Positions 10,201 through 17,677 of a stretch of DNA of 64,000 bases are shown piece by piece. The position numbers and the translations under genes were made by a program. Positions within the stretch are counted from its first letter, which is position 1. Each line of letters begins with the position of its first letter. The DNA is from Prorocentrum cordatum. Lineage: Eukaryota > Sar > Dinophyceae > Prorocentrales > Prorocentraceae. Where the stretch lies: the NCBI GenBank assembly GCA_963575745.1, contig CAUYUJ010001750.1:1-64000 (forward strand), in the 5' to 3' direction. The notes beneath the pieces were generated by a model, which was given only the letters and a program-made list of their open reading frames with translations, did not search any database and was not told the DNA's origin.

Positions 10201-12923
10201 CCATCTGGTGGACGCAGAATCCGTTCTACAATGCCGCGTTTGACATTCAGCGCATGGGAGGAGGCCGGGGGGCGCGGGCGGCAGGGGAGCGCGCTCTCGG
10301 GGATTGGGTGGGTGACGGGCGAGAGGAGCGCTTTCGGTTCGCTCGGGACAACCCGGACCTGGTGGCGTACATGATGGCCCTGCGGGTGGAGCTGAACATG
10401 CGGATGGTGATGCCCGCAGTGCTGCCGCACTCTGAGCAGTTCAAGTACATGGCCATGGCCAGGGCCGAGTGTGGCGCGGGAGGGAATCTGCACTACCACG
10501 GGTTCAGCGTAGGGTTGCCGGGGCCCGAGGTTGCGCGGGTGCGTGCGGACGTGGACGGGGAGGGCGACATGCTCCCGCCGAGCGTGACCAGCGACTTGGC
10601 GGCGTGTTTGCCATCGCTGGAGGCGGGGCCGATGGCTTGGCCCCCGCAGGAGCAGAAGCGCCGCGCCGCTGCTCTCGCGGTCCTGGAGCGGGTGCTGCGC
10701 GCCGCTGCCGGCCGGCCAGGCGCGCGTGCATCCAGGGGTCGCGGGGGTGAGGATACGGCGGCTTCAGGGTCTGGGAGTGAGGATGGCGCGGACGACGACG
10801 ATGAGGATGAGTTCGTGGGCAGGGCTGATGCGCTGCTTGACGCGCTGGTGGATCGCGGGTGGTTGGTGATCGTGGATGTTGATGAGGGTGCGCGCGGTCG
10901 GGGAGGCGACCGAGATGTTGCGTTCGAGCGTGTCGGCCGAGAGATTTCCGCGCCTGTGGACGCGCTGGGAGAGAGTCCTGTGGAGGATGGTGAGGGCGGT
11001 GACGGCGCAGAGGACGCGGGTGCGGGTTGGCCTGGTCCCGCGGGGGTCCGCTTGCAGCGCTTGACGGGTGCTGGCGCTGATTTCGGCGTGCTGAAGCCAG
11101 AACACGAGAACGTTTCGCTGCAGAGCGTTCTGGAGAAGCGGTTCTATGAGTTCTTCGGGCACGTGGTCTCGGAGTGGAACCCCTGCTACGATGACGCGGG
11201 CGCGTGCAGATACACGTGGGACGACGAGGTTGGGGCCTTCGATGTTGACGTGGAGATGGAAGACCAGGCTGCTGCTGAGACGTCGGAGGCCCGGGCGGTC
11301 CGGAGCGTGCCTGCGTCTGCGCCGGAGTGCTTGAACTTGCGGAAGGTTCTGGACGAGGCCTTTCAGTCCGAGGCAGCAGGGACGTTGGACGTGCAGCCGG
11401 TTCGGAGAATGGTGTCCGCGCTGGTGAACAGGGTTGCGCGCCACACGAAGCATGGCATGGGCCCGCCGAAGCTCGGGGTACATGCGTGTGCGCGCGGAAA
11501 GGAGGGGTGCGTGTTCTGCCGGTATGATTTTCCGCGAGAGAGGTGGGGCCGCGTCGGGCCGAGACCGTTCCGGATGGAGAAGGGGCGCAGGGAGGGCCAC
11601 TGGCAGGCGGTGTTTCCGAGGAACGACCGGCTCTGCAACAGCTACGAGGAGCACGTGCTCCTGGCCAATATGGGGAACATCGATTGGCGTCCTGTCCTGA
11701 ACCTGTGGGCCGTCGTGGAGTACGTCACGAAATATGCGACGAAAGCGCCCAAGGGCTCGCGGAAGATCAAGGAGGTGCTGGACGACGCCGTCAACGAGGT
11801 CTGCGCGTACGTTCCCGACGGCGAGGGCACCGACTTCCTCCGACGCTCGATCCAGAAGTTCTTCGCTCGGATGCTCGGGGAGAGGGATTACCATTGTTAC
11901 GAAGTGGCGCTGCTGGGGTTGCGCTTGCCAATGGTCTTGTCCATGATGCCCGTCGTGACTCTGAACACGACGGGCGCGCGTGCCCTGAAGCCTGCGTCCG
12001 CACTGCGGGACAAGTCGGAGGATGAGCCGGTTCACTGGGATAGCAAAGTGGACAAGTTCGACAAGCGCCTGGAGTTCGTGCGGCGCCAGCGGGCCCGGGG
12101 AGACGGGTCCATCACGGAGGAGGAGGTGCGCGATGTGTCACTCTTTGAGTTTTACTGGAAGTACGCCGTGTATCGAGGGAAGCTGAGGCGCGGGAACCCT
12201 GCGGTGTGCCTGCAGGTGACGCCCGGCTATAGCGCGGAGTGTGCGAACGTGGAGCACGCCTGCCACGAGGCGTACGCGCGGGCGAACGTCATCGCGCACT
12301 GGCGGCACATGGCGACGGCGGACCGCAGAGCCATGATCGGTGCAGAGATGCGGCGCGACGTCCGCCCTGTGCCGGAAGTCTGCATTGGGGCCGCGGATTT
12401 CGTGCCCCATGCTGGGGGCGATCGGTTCCTGGGAGTGCAGGATTTGTGGTTCAAGTCGGGGGGGGCGGCTTGGAGGGGCAGGGAGGATCGGTTCTGGGGA
12501 GATATGTTGATGGAGATGCTCACGGACCCCATGCTCCGACAGTGGGTGCCGGCGTGGGTCGTGGAGCAGTACGAACGCGCGAATCCGTTCTACAAGGAGG
12601 TGCTGGGCGCAATCTTGGAGGCTGGTGGGGTGCGGACCAACCGCGAGCTGCTGAGGCGGACGCGCCGCGAGATGGTGCGTCGGCACCGGGCGCGGCAGCA
12701 GGGGCGTGACGCTGGGGCGGGCGACGCCGCGGGCGACGTGGGGGGCCAGTATTCCGACGGTGGCTCGAGGGAGGGTGACGCTGGCAGAGAGAGCGATGCG
12801 GCGGAGTCGGGGGAGGACGTGGAGGAGCTGGTGGACAGACTCGCGCAGAACACCAGGGGAGGGTGTGGAGGGTGCCGCCGGTGCGGGGGAGGTGTCCGAG
12901 TGGGATCGCCGCCCAGCGGATGA
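1245..12923 (+). CDS. Helitron replication initiator (Rep) polyprotein with zinc-finger N-terminus
   Basis: The 3,892-residue frame opens with ATG at 1,245; the true start may be further in, because the first ~500 residues are repeat-derived. Recognisable parts in order: a Cys/His block from C1261 (CKGLTWGGGWG...CGKC...GRVRGPIP); a CW-type zinc finger (W1533-x2-C1536-x2-C1539-x2-W1542-R); a region resembling DUF6570, which commonly precedes Helitron Rep, from C2182 (CHEC...CMRC...FPQDV, to about 2330); the Rep 'FLT-like' motif HPSIWWTQNP near 2984; the HUH motif H3083-Y-H3085; and the paired tyrosines Y3493-VTK-Y3497-ATK, followed by GERDYHCYEVALLGL, typical of Helitrons. Family knowledge says this protein nicks and joins single-stranded ends during rolling-circle transposition. 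It overlaps the helicase frame by 218 nt and was probably once continuous with it. Domain calls come from motif reading, not a search. Confidence 0.85.
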   Translation: MAGHLVKAQDLLLPPGGGGGAGASLAESCVPARSAARPVQTRDDLLLLPPGGGGGVGESPAELWLPPGTAACPVRTREPLSSRPGLSCPGRPSGCASEQSEETLEPAEAFEHAVGEGSAAYAVVLSSDREKCWVDAGSPSAGAMRGHPRVNHTGVHRHFTAVARESPLSERDSSEGHLDPTEAKQRTYAAGARESPLPWQLAVVEAPAPAGRLAAPRCAAGESPAKAGPGSPPGGPRAKGTRWFITSGYTEGNEGLERMSVCAEAWCGGGAAGAVGGRDCGLRWEDETLANFSRAFSAPARAVRRGEEASGSVRWEGETIANFSRRFSASACGLLGRAGVSGMAPSEGETLADFSRGSSAPGAARCGCVSSEAARWEGETIANFPREFLDSARAAGAVGGRDCGPRSEQETLAKFSRPSSALARAVRCGEEATGSGRWEGEFLSDFSREVPAASRASAPVLPGGIARASDSVAVPVPARLADHSPWESSDGREFIEDFDAGELDAFAASDCDDDDENGDDDDWFGADDVVWSAPVSASSLAVALASASVAAVVSVRAPSVRGAERAPQLGGSVEWEDRLRESLRAEHDVIREEVVDDAAWEAAQREQKAHRKACRASLRRSRCARREAEWARRTEAAAARNEEMAVRVPLPVVPRLLPRDESPRARDESPRRARVSRAALGGRRSARLQQFLNARAARAVDSVSTPRVALSSLEARVSALSVGEVALIAVSVFAALGLFPPRPQVLSGGRAVTRAMARARMWKERESFWRDVDAPSDAAPSAAKVRVAKWFYCGLRGLSARRCGGRRVCARRFSPGIGIGAAKARAGRGADECVGGAAWRASQRAGQCVGDAALRVACVFAALGGVSCDVCSRVGRLGAAGGFGASRAWRRRLRRGVASGRLGVVDAGDRLGPWRNKCLQLSVARCGGAGARAQAEGFFELQCANDSGAGACGDAAEKANFALVQDWLEARRSRMRVYEAESADGLLRGECSGAWFLGSAGGAEIGSVVWYPEGHVATVVDVDGRLAAGVSLGAAGAAPWLRSIAGAPKRSAPKKKAAAKSQRGAHLRGAQNPNVMAGVAARERRATGEDGAPSSSGEDMPVIQGVTVDDADSGDAAGASVLRRPAAAVATRGRASGDESDSGEDMPMLPGVTVEEDDAGAARARSDAVAPQAAAARRALRGAASAAAPPSDSDGEEMPVIPGVTVDVGGADDGASDGSGPAARPRGARRARRKRGAADGVLASEAESRQFQPDYVDEDRCKGLTWGGGWGREQCRFRPKTGGDVCGKCARYGCPHGRVRGPIPAGALDKFKEFALKANKPSKQWYARHAMWDVASKMKPELKSLCDVDEHKRFVLTNSEYEQCLKQVHDNLRTNKNHGRSGFVYEKGAGVRTLQDRCGEGTTRFGSERESYNGQQGGKVFMWYSRAVFNKYLGQLQASEMDCSEKDCVEALRLTSEEIRRYPMKQQYLKPYAGPQCYPHIDPRSKENRLHANEKMGHAPGEDPQGGGDGGAGPEACGGADDGASHLFCMRNWAQCDRCHCWRLLLPACAARARGDEYYRVRDTDLDWEGWLRGAAHRCAAAAGASRDQDAALGGGGGDAVEGAMQQGGGADEGGGGGGVRGGARKRRLGRKTSEAEAAEPAAVRGGARKRRLGRKTSEAEAAGGDAGRRGAEEGRAGEGGAEVPEARRGRRRLERKTSAEERAEAGGAVRGAVDEEGGGDEACGGMAELSASDCDDERSASDHECASEEDAAPLPRELRSALDAELVRFAGAGPPTEADWAEARAAEEGRGSAPRRAGGGDARAWAVASVPHLKDKRMLALVGAVREYLVSCRQCDRGSFRIQGSDGDKLWGALMEPGRPGRFGRVLLEMEDRARGRDPSAERSSWEAIAVEEDFRRRSKWPRVRFECSMLQTPVVSESGGTQWRAVRCCDDPDGGDADDFQALWQRESRVAAGFAANVVRDDDVLVLPVERPAGWTEPAHMAGAWWRGQGPRERRAEEGENPGRVWVGQLQEDAAVAGLLPEGCAGERTAKEGLDALHRAGQEARGAGRAGRGRGRPAKKRGRYGNDLRVVLRSRWAPGDRARPGKREVFVFAGAPEAGHWEFRPQAELRDAFGTAGALTPKLDHRGRVEAGDVHQKCMLLALKTVPLRVAKYDVQLRDASVRAVQAAQAILTRMVKFTCHECQERFPAFHPAFEPPDQLADEMLLLRRGGDGLAACSTEVAEWDEVPPSDPPDGFALECAGVCMRCRRDLDKQAAAAPTEDDLYQVVGLRTAQNHMDPCFRFPSDDLRDLFDQATLTESLLIALDHMQVHLATVSRTGLRKFRKNIISFPQDVAGFARRHELMKGYRVGDRVNSVRGPGERPDDPHRPERIAAGGTDEERQRFGVDVYGRLVFPGRVAEVLLSGEVIIDYDHGCRGRELQENVEPRVMLPWHPRKVPFSLMLRRNVGFGKEVVEGLHVRWRYCGHVLRALCAFAGTYGPWRLGGTANEPMHKYYDPRLFDVLPDDDIIWCYAPKESDDGAVLSGDEAGEAEGPEPVTRAEAIARDAVPCGVDVVTPRQFIAAGFDVHFVGPRDEAQRGARVRDGDGAQRGDEGGQDAAGDGGAEEADEDQFDVGDGDEAMAVDHDVFSAWLEKAQFRYGGAVQRWWAGLQPEAEGHLEGLKFGDDETTEDLFGRLLDAARGESKVVAVQRDRVPVECVCVDFLVHWMGPRVGGPFSDPGGGVTPEAVLDDVMLELAMAGRFVGAAQDKDTGCVEENLPEFDEDEEVARTGERMIYGWPGQSDDPIPARSVGRFARAFPLEFPMGIGDLFEDRPRRVSVQEWVQHLMRYRTGQFVGGPRGQRVMWAMVNVLLLNEARAKGFGVYRTMYRRAGLAVQGPSVMTKGGLRQILESEDRVRILVGQLANVGRDVPSTTMHWSYESKKLQSTVKHLSWHPPWVEGPLADGAEHVGRRFLREMDLPAGNGRTQRRRPLVPDVVGLGRHPSIWWTQNPFYNAAFDIQRMGGGRGARAAGERALGDWVGDGREERFRFARDNPDLVAYMMALRVELNMRMVMPAVLPHSEQFKYMAMARAECGAGGNLHYHGFSVGLPGPEVARVRADVDGEGDMLPPSVTSDLAACLPSLEAGPMAWPPQEQKRRAAALAVLERVLRAAAGRPGARASRGRGGEDTAASGSGSEDGADDDDEDEFVGRADALLDALVDRGWLVIVDVDEGARGRGGDRDVAFERVGREISAPVDALGESPVEDGEGGDGAEDAGAGWPGPAGVRLQRLTGAGADFGVLKPEHENVSLQSVLEKRFYEFFGHVVSEWNPCYDDAGACRYTWDDEVGAFDVDVEMEDQAAAETSEARAVRSVPASAPECLNLRKVLDEAFQSEAAGTLDVQPVRRMVSALVNRVARHTKHGMGPPKLGVHACARGKEGCVFCRYDFPRERWGRVGPRPFRMEKGRREGHWQAVFPRNDRLCNSYEEHVLLANMGNIDWRPVLNLWAVVEYVTKYATKAPKGSRKIKEVLDDAVNEVCAYVPDGEGTDFLRRSIQKFFARMLGERDYHCYEVALLGLRLPMVLSMMPVVTLNTTGARALKPASALRDKSEDEPVHWDSKVDKFDKRLEFVRRQRARGDGSITEEEVRDVSLFEFYWKYAVYRGKLRRGNPAVCLQVTPGYSAECANVEHACHEAYARANVIAHWRHMATADRRAMIGAEMRRDVRPVPEVCIGAADFVPHAGGDRFLGVQDLWFKSGGAAWRGREDRFWGDMLMEMLTDPMLRQWVPAWVVEQYERANPFYKEVLGAILEAGGVRTNRELLRRTRREMVRRHRARQQGRDAGAGDAAGDVGGQYSDGGSREGDAGRESDAAESGEDVEELVDRLAQNTRGGCGGCRRCGGGVRVGSPPSG
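1265..1480 (+). repeat. Two-copy ~107-bp tandem repeat at the 5' end of the Rep frame
   Basis: CTGCTGCCTCCGGGTGGCGG-type sequence at about 1,275 recurs at about 1,382 with its flanks conserved (gtgggggagctggtg... / gtgggggagttggtg...). Translated, it reads LLLPPGGGGGxGxSxAE twice. It is probably not a functional domain and argues that the authentic start of Rep may lie downstream. Confidence 0.6.
2085..2600 (+). repeat. Six-copy ~94-bp repeat carrying a CGCGAATTTTTCGCG-type hairpin
   Basis: Blocks begin near 2,092, 2,189, 2,283, 2,369, 2,464 and 2,560. Each has GGGAGG-GGAAAC-(T/G)(A/C)TCGCGAATTTTTCGCG-like sequence with substitutions. In the Rep frame they encode variants of E-T-(L/I)-A-(N/D/K)-F-S-R. 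The related blocks at 63-297 fall in other frames, so conservation is at the DNA level (inverted repeat CGCGAA/TTCGCG with a TTT loop) rather than at the protein level. Confidence 0.7.
4530..4870 (+). repeat. Three-copy acidic-hydrophobic peptide repeat in Rep N-terminal region
   Basis: The motif (S/D)-G-E-(D/E)-(D/E)-M-P-(V/M)-(I/L)-x-G-V-T-V occurs at residues about 1098, 1144 and 1196, each followed or preceded by Asp/Glu runs. The spacing is 46 and 52 residues. A hydrophobic V-I-x-G-V-T-V core beside acidic residues resembles a SUMO-interacting motif, but this is only a resemblance. Confidence 0.6.
6105..6350 (+). repeat. Three-copy basic repeat RKRRLGRKTSEAEAA in Rep
   Basis: Copies at residues about 1625 and 1649 are nearly identical at protein level; a diverged third lies at about 1690 (RRRLERKTSAEE). 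Each has a cluster of Arg/Lys followed by T-S in a basophilic-kinase-like context. It probably serves nuclear import or DNA binding, by inference from composition alone. Confidence 0.6.
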
Positions 12924-15900
12924 GCGTGTTAGCGCGGCGGGCCCCGCGGTGCAGGCGACAGACGTGCGCGTCGGGGATGTGGCGCGGGAGGACGTTCGCG
13001 GGAGGGTGCGTGTGAACCCGAAGGATTTCAATTGGCTGGATGAACCGTGCAATGTGTCCACAGGGGAGAAGCGGCGCCTCGAGGAGCTGCGCGATGTCTG
13101 GTACGGCAAGGCCAACGTGGGTGACGGGGCCGAGGTCGTCTTGCGCGAAGACCTGGACCCCTGGCAGAAGTTTGCCCACGACATCGTTATGGATGGACGC
13201 CACTCCGAGAAGGACCCGCTCCGCCTGATGGTCACGGGCGTGGCAGGCACGGGGAAGTCGCGCACGGTGCGTAGTTTTGTGGCGGCGAGGCGACAGAGGG
13301 CGCGTCAGACGGCTCCGCGGACCAGAATGGATCGGGTGCCGGGCCTCCGGGGTGGGATGCGCGAGGGAAGGCGCTCTCAGTCGGAGATTGATGAGGAGGT
13401 GCGGAATTGCTGTTTGCTGGCTGCTCCGACAGGGTGCGCCTCGTTCCAGTTGAAGTATGGGGCGACTACTCTGCACAGGGCTTTCGGTGTTCCGGTGGGG
13501 TACTGCGGGCCTTGGAAGCAAAAGGGCGGTGAACGCTTCTTGCGGACGCGGGACCGGTTGCGGCAGGCGAAGCTGTTTGTGTTGGATGAGATGAGTATGA
13601 TCGGGCGGCAGATGTTGGGGAAGATCGAGTACAAGGTGCAGGACACTCTGGGCACGGATGCGAAGTTTGCGGCACGCGGAGGAGGCGGACAAGGAGGAAA
13701 GGGGAGGAAGATGGAGGAGGACGAGCCAGTGTATCTCGGCGGGAAGGATGTCGTGCTGGCAGGAGATCCGCAGCAGGCGCCGCCCATCGGCGACGATCCG
13801 TTGTATCGAATGGGCAAGTATGAGGGGCATGGGAAAAATAAGCCGAGGGGGGCGGAGCGCACTCCAGACGATGCGTGGAGCACGGAGAAGTTGGTGGCCA
13901 CGGGCCAGTTTGTGCGCAATACGTTCCAGGACGTCGCCGTGCTACGGCGCGTGCACAGATGGAGTGGGAAGAAGGAGGGTCTGTCCGCCGAGCGGCAGGC
14001 GGAGTACCGGCGGGATGCCGATCGTTTTCTGGAGGTGACCAAAGGAATGGCGCAGTGCACGTGGGACCAGTCGGATCATGCGTGGTTGAGGCGCCGGAAC
14101 AGGTCGGTGCTGCAGATGACGAAGGAGGGCAGGGAGGAGCTCGCAGCGTTCGAGACGGCGCCGCTGCTGATGGATGGCAGGAAGGATCGGGCGTCGGGTG
14201 CCTGCGGCGCGGATAGGGTGAACCTGGAGAGGCTGTACCAGGTGGCGGCTGCCAGTGGCAAGCCCATTGCGTCTCTGCGCGCCTATCACAATTGGAAGGA
14301 TAAAAGTAAATCTCGGCCGGAAGAGATGGCGGCCGACGATTTCCGAGGGATCGAGAACGAGCTTCACATGTGTGAAGGGGCGCGCGTGCTGCTGACGCAG
14401 AACTTGTGGGTCGAGGCGGGGTTGATGAACGGGGCGATGGGCACGCTGCGCGGGTACATGTGGCCGGACGGGGCGGACCCGCACAACAGTGCGCGCCCGG
14501 ACTTGCAGGCGCCCATTTGTGTTTTTGTCGAGTTCGACGACGTCGATCTGGGAAAAGACGAGAATGGCGAGCCGCGGTCTTTCTTCAAGAACGATCCTGT
14601 GCGCAAGAACTGGGTGCCCATCTGGAGGCAGACTGTATCGTCCACGACGGAGGACGGCCTCGCGCGCGAGAACTACCCGCTGCAGCTGGCGTGGGCTTTG
14701 ACGCACTGGAAGGCGCAGGGGATGACGTTGGCGAAAGTCCGCGTGCACATGTCGGCGAAGACCGCGGCCGTCGCTGGGATCGGGTTCGTCGCAACGACGC
14801 GCGTCAGGCATCCGTGGGACTTGGTGTTCGAGGAAGACTTGCCGGAGTACGCGGACTTCATGCGGGCCAGGCACGCGACGGCGTTCCGGGAGCGCCGTCG
14901 GTTCGAGCTGCGGTTGGAGGCGCGCGCTTCGTCAACGTTGCGGAAGTATGGGTACTGCGAGGCGGATTTGTGGACTGCAGAGGAGAGGTGTGCGGCGGGG
15001 AGATTGTTGGGCCGTCTCGAGACCGTCCGTGCGGCGCAGGCGGAGAGGCTCAGAGGTCTGAACAGAGTGGTGGATGATGACACTTGGCTCTGGGGTGAGG
15101 ACGGCGCGCCGTGCGTGTCCGCGTTGGCTGAGGCTGTCGATGCCGAGGCGGGGGGTGATGACGTCGCGCGGCGGCGTCTGACCGCCGTGGCTGACAGGCT
15201 CCTGGACCGGAAGAGGGTGCGCGGTGTGACGTTGGAGGAACGTGAGGCCGCGCGGGAGCTGGCGGGTGGGGATGCAGAGGATTTCTATGGTGTTGACACG
15301 GTGGAAGAGTTGCGGGGGCGTTTGAGGGCTGCCGCTGCGCGTCTGTCCCGGGAGCGCCCGGACGACGACGGAGTGGAGTTGTTGGGCCGTGTCGCTGACA
15401 TGATGGTGGATCGGTGGGTGGCGTGTGGGCGGTGGGATGGTCGCGTGTTCGATGTCGTGGAACCGAGCCTGGGCCCGCTGCACATGAGCGCTGTGAAGGA
15501 GGCCATGGGTGCGCTGGTGCCGCCGAGACTGCACGGGAGCTTGGATAAGGCGGCCAGGAAGATGAAGGATGCGTTCGGGGATGTTCGCGGTGGCTGCGCG
15601 CTGCGGATGGACAAGTGGGTCGTGAACGTGCGGTCGGAGAGCGCTCTGGCGGAGGGCAGACTGGAGCGTCAGGCGTTGGAGTTCTTCCTGAAGGTGGCGC
15701 GACAGCTGTGCTCAGGGTTAGACCTGTCGATGACTGTGGCCTCGGCAAAGGTGGGCGAGCACGTCGGCGCGGAGGAGAACCCAGAGCATTTTGCTCGGGT
15801 GGCGCACAACTGGACGAGCGTTTGGGACGCGAGCTGCGTCAGCGATAAGAAGGAGTTGCTGATGGTTGCTGCCGTGGACGCTCTGAGCGTGTCTGGCGTT

Positions 15901-17019
15901 CCCCAGGATTGGATCTTTGTGCGCGTCCAGGCTGGTCGGGCGGGGGAGGCGCTCGGGCGTGCCGAGTCTCTGACCGTGCGCGTGTACGATCGAGGCCGCA
16001 GGGAGGCGGTTGCAGGGCGAATCGCTCGGAATATCGACGCGCTGCTGCGGCCGATACAGGCCAGTGATGGGCGGCGCCCGCCACCAGCGGTAGAGTTTGG
16101 GGAGGCGCCGCACGTTCGGGTGCCTTCGCAGAGGATCGCCAGCGCACTCGGGCTCCTGCTGGGCCACGTTGGTCGCGGGGCCGGGGCCGGGGTGCTGGAT
16201 GCGTCGGCGGAGTCGTTCGTGCCAGACGTGTGTCGTGCGTTGCGGGGCGCGTTCGCGTCTTTTCGCGCGGGTGTCGGCGCGCGGGGTGCGCGGGATGTCA
16301 TGGAGTTGTTGCTCTCGGACCAGGAGTGCCGTGACGCTCTGGACCTCTTCGGCGTCGTCCCGCGCGCGGATGTGTCCGGGCCCAGTGCGGCGGGCGCGGG
16401 TCGGGCGATGGCGGGTGTGGTGAGGAGGGCCGCGGACGAGGCAGGCGAGGGAGACGGCCTTGAGGGCGCGTCGACGTTGTCGTTTGCGACGTGGAACATT
16501 GCTGGTGGGCATCGCGCTGCCGTGGCCCCGCATTCCTGGACCGCGCGGGATCAGCGCGCCGCGCTTCTTGGCGAGGTGCTCCGTTGGAGGCAGGCGCGCG
16601 GGTGTGACGTCGTTGCCTTGCAGGAGTGCGAGGGCGGGGGCGCGTACGAGGAGCTGTCAGGGGAGTTTCAATTGGCGGGCGTTGCGCAGGCGCAGGAGTC
16701 CAGGGGGTATGTGCATCTGTACGTCAGGCACGGTCTGCGGGCGGAATCTGTGGCTGTGCCAGGGCAGGATCCGGTCGTGCTGTGCCGTGTCCAGGTGCCC
16801 GGAGACGGCGGCGCCGGCGGCGATGGGCATGTGCACGTGGCGGCGGTGCACCTGCCCACGGACGCGTCATGGGAACGGCGTCGTGCGATACTTGGGAAGA
16901 TTGTGGCGAAGTGCGGTGGACGAATGCCATCGGCTGCTCATCGTGGGCGACATGAACAGCACGGATGCGCAGATGCAGGCAGCCGTGGAGCAGTTGCGTC
17001 TGAGGGACGCATGGTATGA
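12706..17019 (+). CDS. Helitron PIF1-family helicase fused to N-terminal half of EEP endonuclease
   Basis: The frame is open from 12,706, but sequence that looks authentic begins near 12,860, where it takes over from the Rep frame. Helicase motifs, numbered from 12,706: Walker A GVAGTGKS at 178-185; motif Ia APTGCASFQL near 244; Walker B DEMSM at 294; motif III AGDPQQ near 353; ARVLLTQNLWVEAGLMNGAMG; and motif VI VATTRVR at about 695. This is the SF1B PIF1-like helicase that unwinds DNA in Helitron transposition. After ~530 residues without a recognisable domain, an exonuclease-endonuclease-phosphatase domain begins with TWNIAGG (~1262) and LQECEG (~1306). The domain breaks near 16,905-16,918; its second half continues in the next frame. 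The last ~35 residues in this frame are therefore out-of-frame. Confidence 0.85.
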   Translation: MTLGRATPRATWGASIPTVARGRVTLAERAMRRSRGRTWRSWWTDSRRTPGEGVEGAAGAGEVSEWDRRPADERVSAAGPAVQATDVRVGDVAREDVRGRVRVNPKDFNWLDEPCNVSTGEKRRLEELRDVWYGKANVGDGAEVVLREDLDPWQKFAHDIVMDGRHSEKDPLRLMVTGVAGTGKSRTVRSFVAARRQRARQTAPRTRMDRVPGLRGGMREGRRSQSEIDEEVRNCCLLAAPTGCASFQLKYGATTLHRAFGVPVGYCGPWKQKGGERFLRTRDRLRQAKLFVLDEMSMIGRQMLGKIEYKVQDTLGTDAKFAARGGGGQGGKGRKMEEDEPVYLGGKDVVLAGDPQQAPPIGDDPLYRMGKYEGHGKNKPRGAERTPDDAWSTEKLVATGQFVRNTFQDVAVLRRVHRWSGKKEGLSAERQAEYRRDADRFLEVTKGMAQCTWDQSDHAWLRRRNRSVLQMTKEGREELAAFETAPLLMDGRKDRASGACGADRVNLERLYQVAAASGKPIASLRAYHNWKDKSKSRPEEMAADDFRGIENELHMCEGARVLLTQNLWVEAGLMNGAMGTLRGYMWPDGADPHNSARPDLQAPICVFVEFDDVDLGKDENGEPRSFFKNDPVRKNWVPIWRQTVSSTTEDGLARENYPLQLAWALTHWKAQGMTLAKVRVHMSAKTAAVAGIGFVATTRVRHPWDLVFEEDLPEYADFMRARHATAFRERRRFELRLEARASSTLRKYGYCEADLWTAEERCAAGRLLGRLETVRAAQAERLRGLNRVVDDDTWLWGEDGAPCVSALAEAVDAEAGGDDVARRRLTAVADRLLDRKRVRGVTLEEREAARELAGGDAEDFYGVDTVEELRGRLRAAAARLSRERPDDDGVELLGRVADMMVDRWVACGRWDGRVFDVVEPSLGPLHMSAVKEAMGALVPPRLHGSLDKAARKMKDAFGDVRGGCALRMDKWVVNVRSESALAEGRLERQALEFFLKVARQLCSGLDLSMTVASAKVGEHVGAEENPEHFARVAHNWTSVWDASCVSDKKELLMVAAVDALSVSGVPQDWIFVRVQAGRAGEALGRAESLTVRVYDRGRREAVAGRIARNIDALLRPIQASDGRRPPPAVEFGEAPHVRVPSQRIASALGLLLGHVGRGAGAGVLDASAESFVPDVCRALRGAFASFRAGVGARGARDVMELLLSDQECRDALDLFGVVPRADVSGPSAAGAGRAMAGVVRRAADEAGEGDGLEGASTLSFATWNIAGGHRAAVAPHSWTARDQRAALLGEVLRWRQARGCDVVALQECEGGGAYEELSGEFQLAGVAQAQESRGYVHLYVRHGLRAESVAVPGQDPVVLCRVQVPGDGGAGGDGHVHVAAVHLPTDASWERRRAILGKIVAKCGGRMPSAAHRGRHEQHGCADAGSRGAVASEGRMV

Positions 17020-17677
17020 GGGCCGATCCTGGGGTTGCCCCGGCAATAAGTTCTATTCGGGTCTCGGCGAGAGGGGGGCTGTTGGCCAGAGACGTGACCG
17101 GGTGCTCTTCGGAGCGGACCTCTGGTCCGAGGTGCACTTGGTAGGGAAAGGGAAGGTGTTCTTCGAGGGTTCCGAGTTCCACATGTCCGACCACTATGGG
17201 CTGTTCGGGTATGTGCGTGCCCACGCGTGCTTTGGATCTCGGGAGCAGAAGATGAGGGCCGTGGCGCAGCGCGCGAGAGTCGTGCTGCAGGCGACGCGCG
17301 ATCAGTCACAGAGACTGGAGGGTGTGGAGGTTCAGAGTCGGTTACAGCGTGGTCGAGAGTCCGCGGCGCTGGCCCGGCAGCAGGCGCAGGAACGAGATCG
17401 AGAGGCGTACTTGCGGGCGCAGCAGCGGGCTGCCGGCCGCCGACAGCGCCGTCGGGAACAAGCGATATCCGCAGCGTTCGGGCCACAGAGTTTGTTTGCT
17501 TTGGGGCGCCCGTTCCGCCGCCGCCGAGCCCCTGCCCGCCTCGGCCGCCACTGTGCCCGGCAGACATGGATGTTCCGAACGTGGCTGGCATTCGCGCGGC
17601 TTCGTGGGACAGCGTGCGGTGCGTGCCCGTCCGAGGGATGCCGCGGCCATGGCACACCTGCTACTTGGTCAGTGTGA
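16910..17677 (+). CDS. C-terminal half of Helentron EEP endonuclease plus charged helical linker
   Basis: This segment continues the EEP domain one frame over: VDECHRLLIVGDMNS (Asp-Asn pair of the catalytic GDxN motif, GAC at 16,949) and FHMSDHYGLFG (terminal SDH catalytic motif, about 17,187). Together with the upstream WN and QE motifs every EEP catalytic element is present, so only the frame is broken. A ~90-residue Arg/Gln/Ala-rich, probably helical stretch follows (RAVAQRARVVLQATRDQSQ...RDREAYLRAQQ). From about 17,480 the sequence in this frame loses sense while the frame used by the protease becomes meaningful, marking another frame change. The frame then stops at 17,677. Confidence 0.7.
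   Translation, partial: SAVDECHRLLIVGDMNSTDAQMQAAVEQLRLRDAWYEGRSWGCPGNKFYSGLGERGAVGQRRDRVLFGADLWSEVHLVGKGKVFFEGSEFHMSDHYGLFGYVRAHACFGSREQKMRAVAQRARVVLQATRDQSQRLEGVEVQSRLQRGRESAALARQQAQERDREAYLRAQQRAAGRRQRRREQAISAAFGPQSLFALGRPFRRRRAPARLGRHCARQTWMFRTWLAFARLRGTACGACPSEGCRGHGTPATWSV

Noticed and set aside
6468-10499. Two long minus-strand frames (about 600 and 740 codons) opposite Rep
   Set aside because: Antisense shadows of a GC-rich coding region with third-position G/C bias; rich in Arg, His and Pro, no motif.
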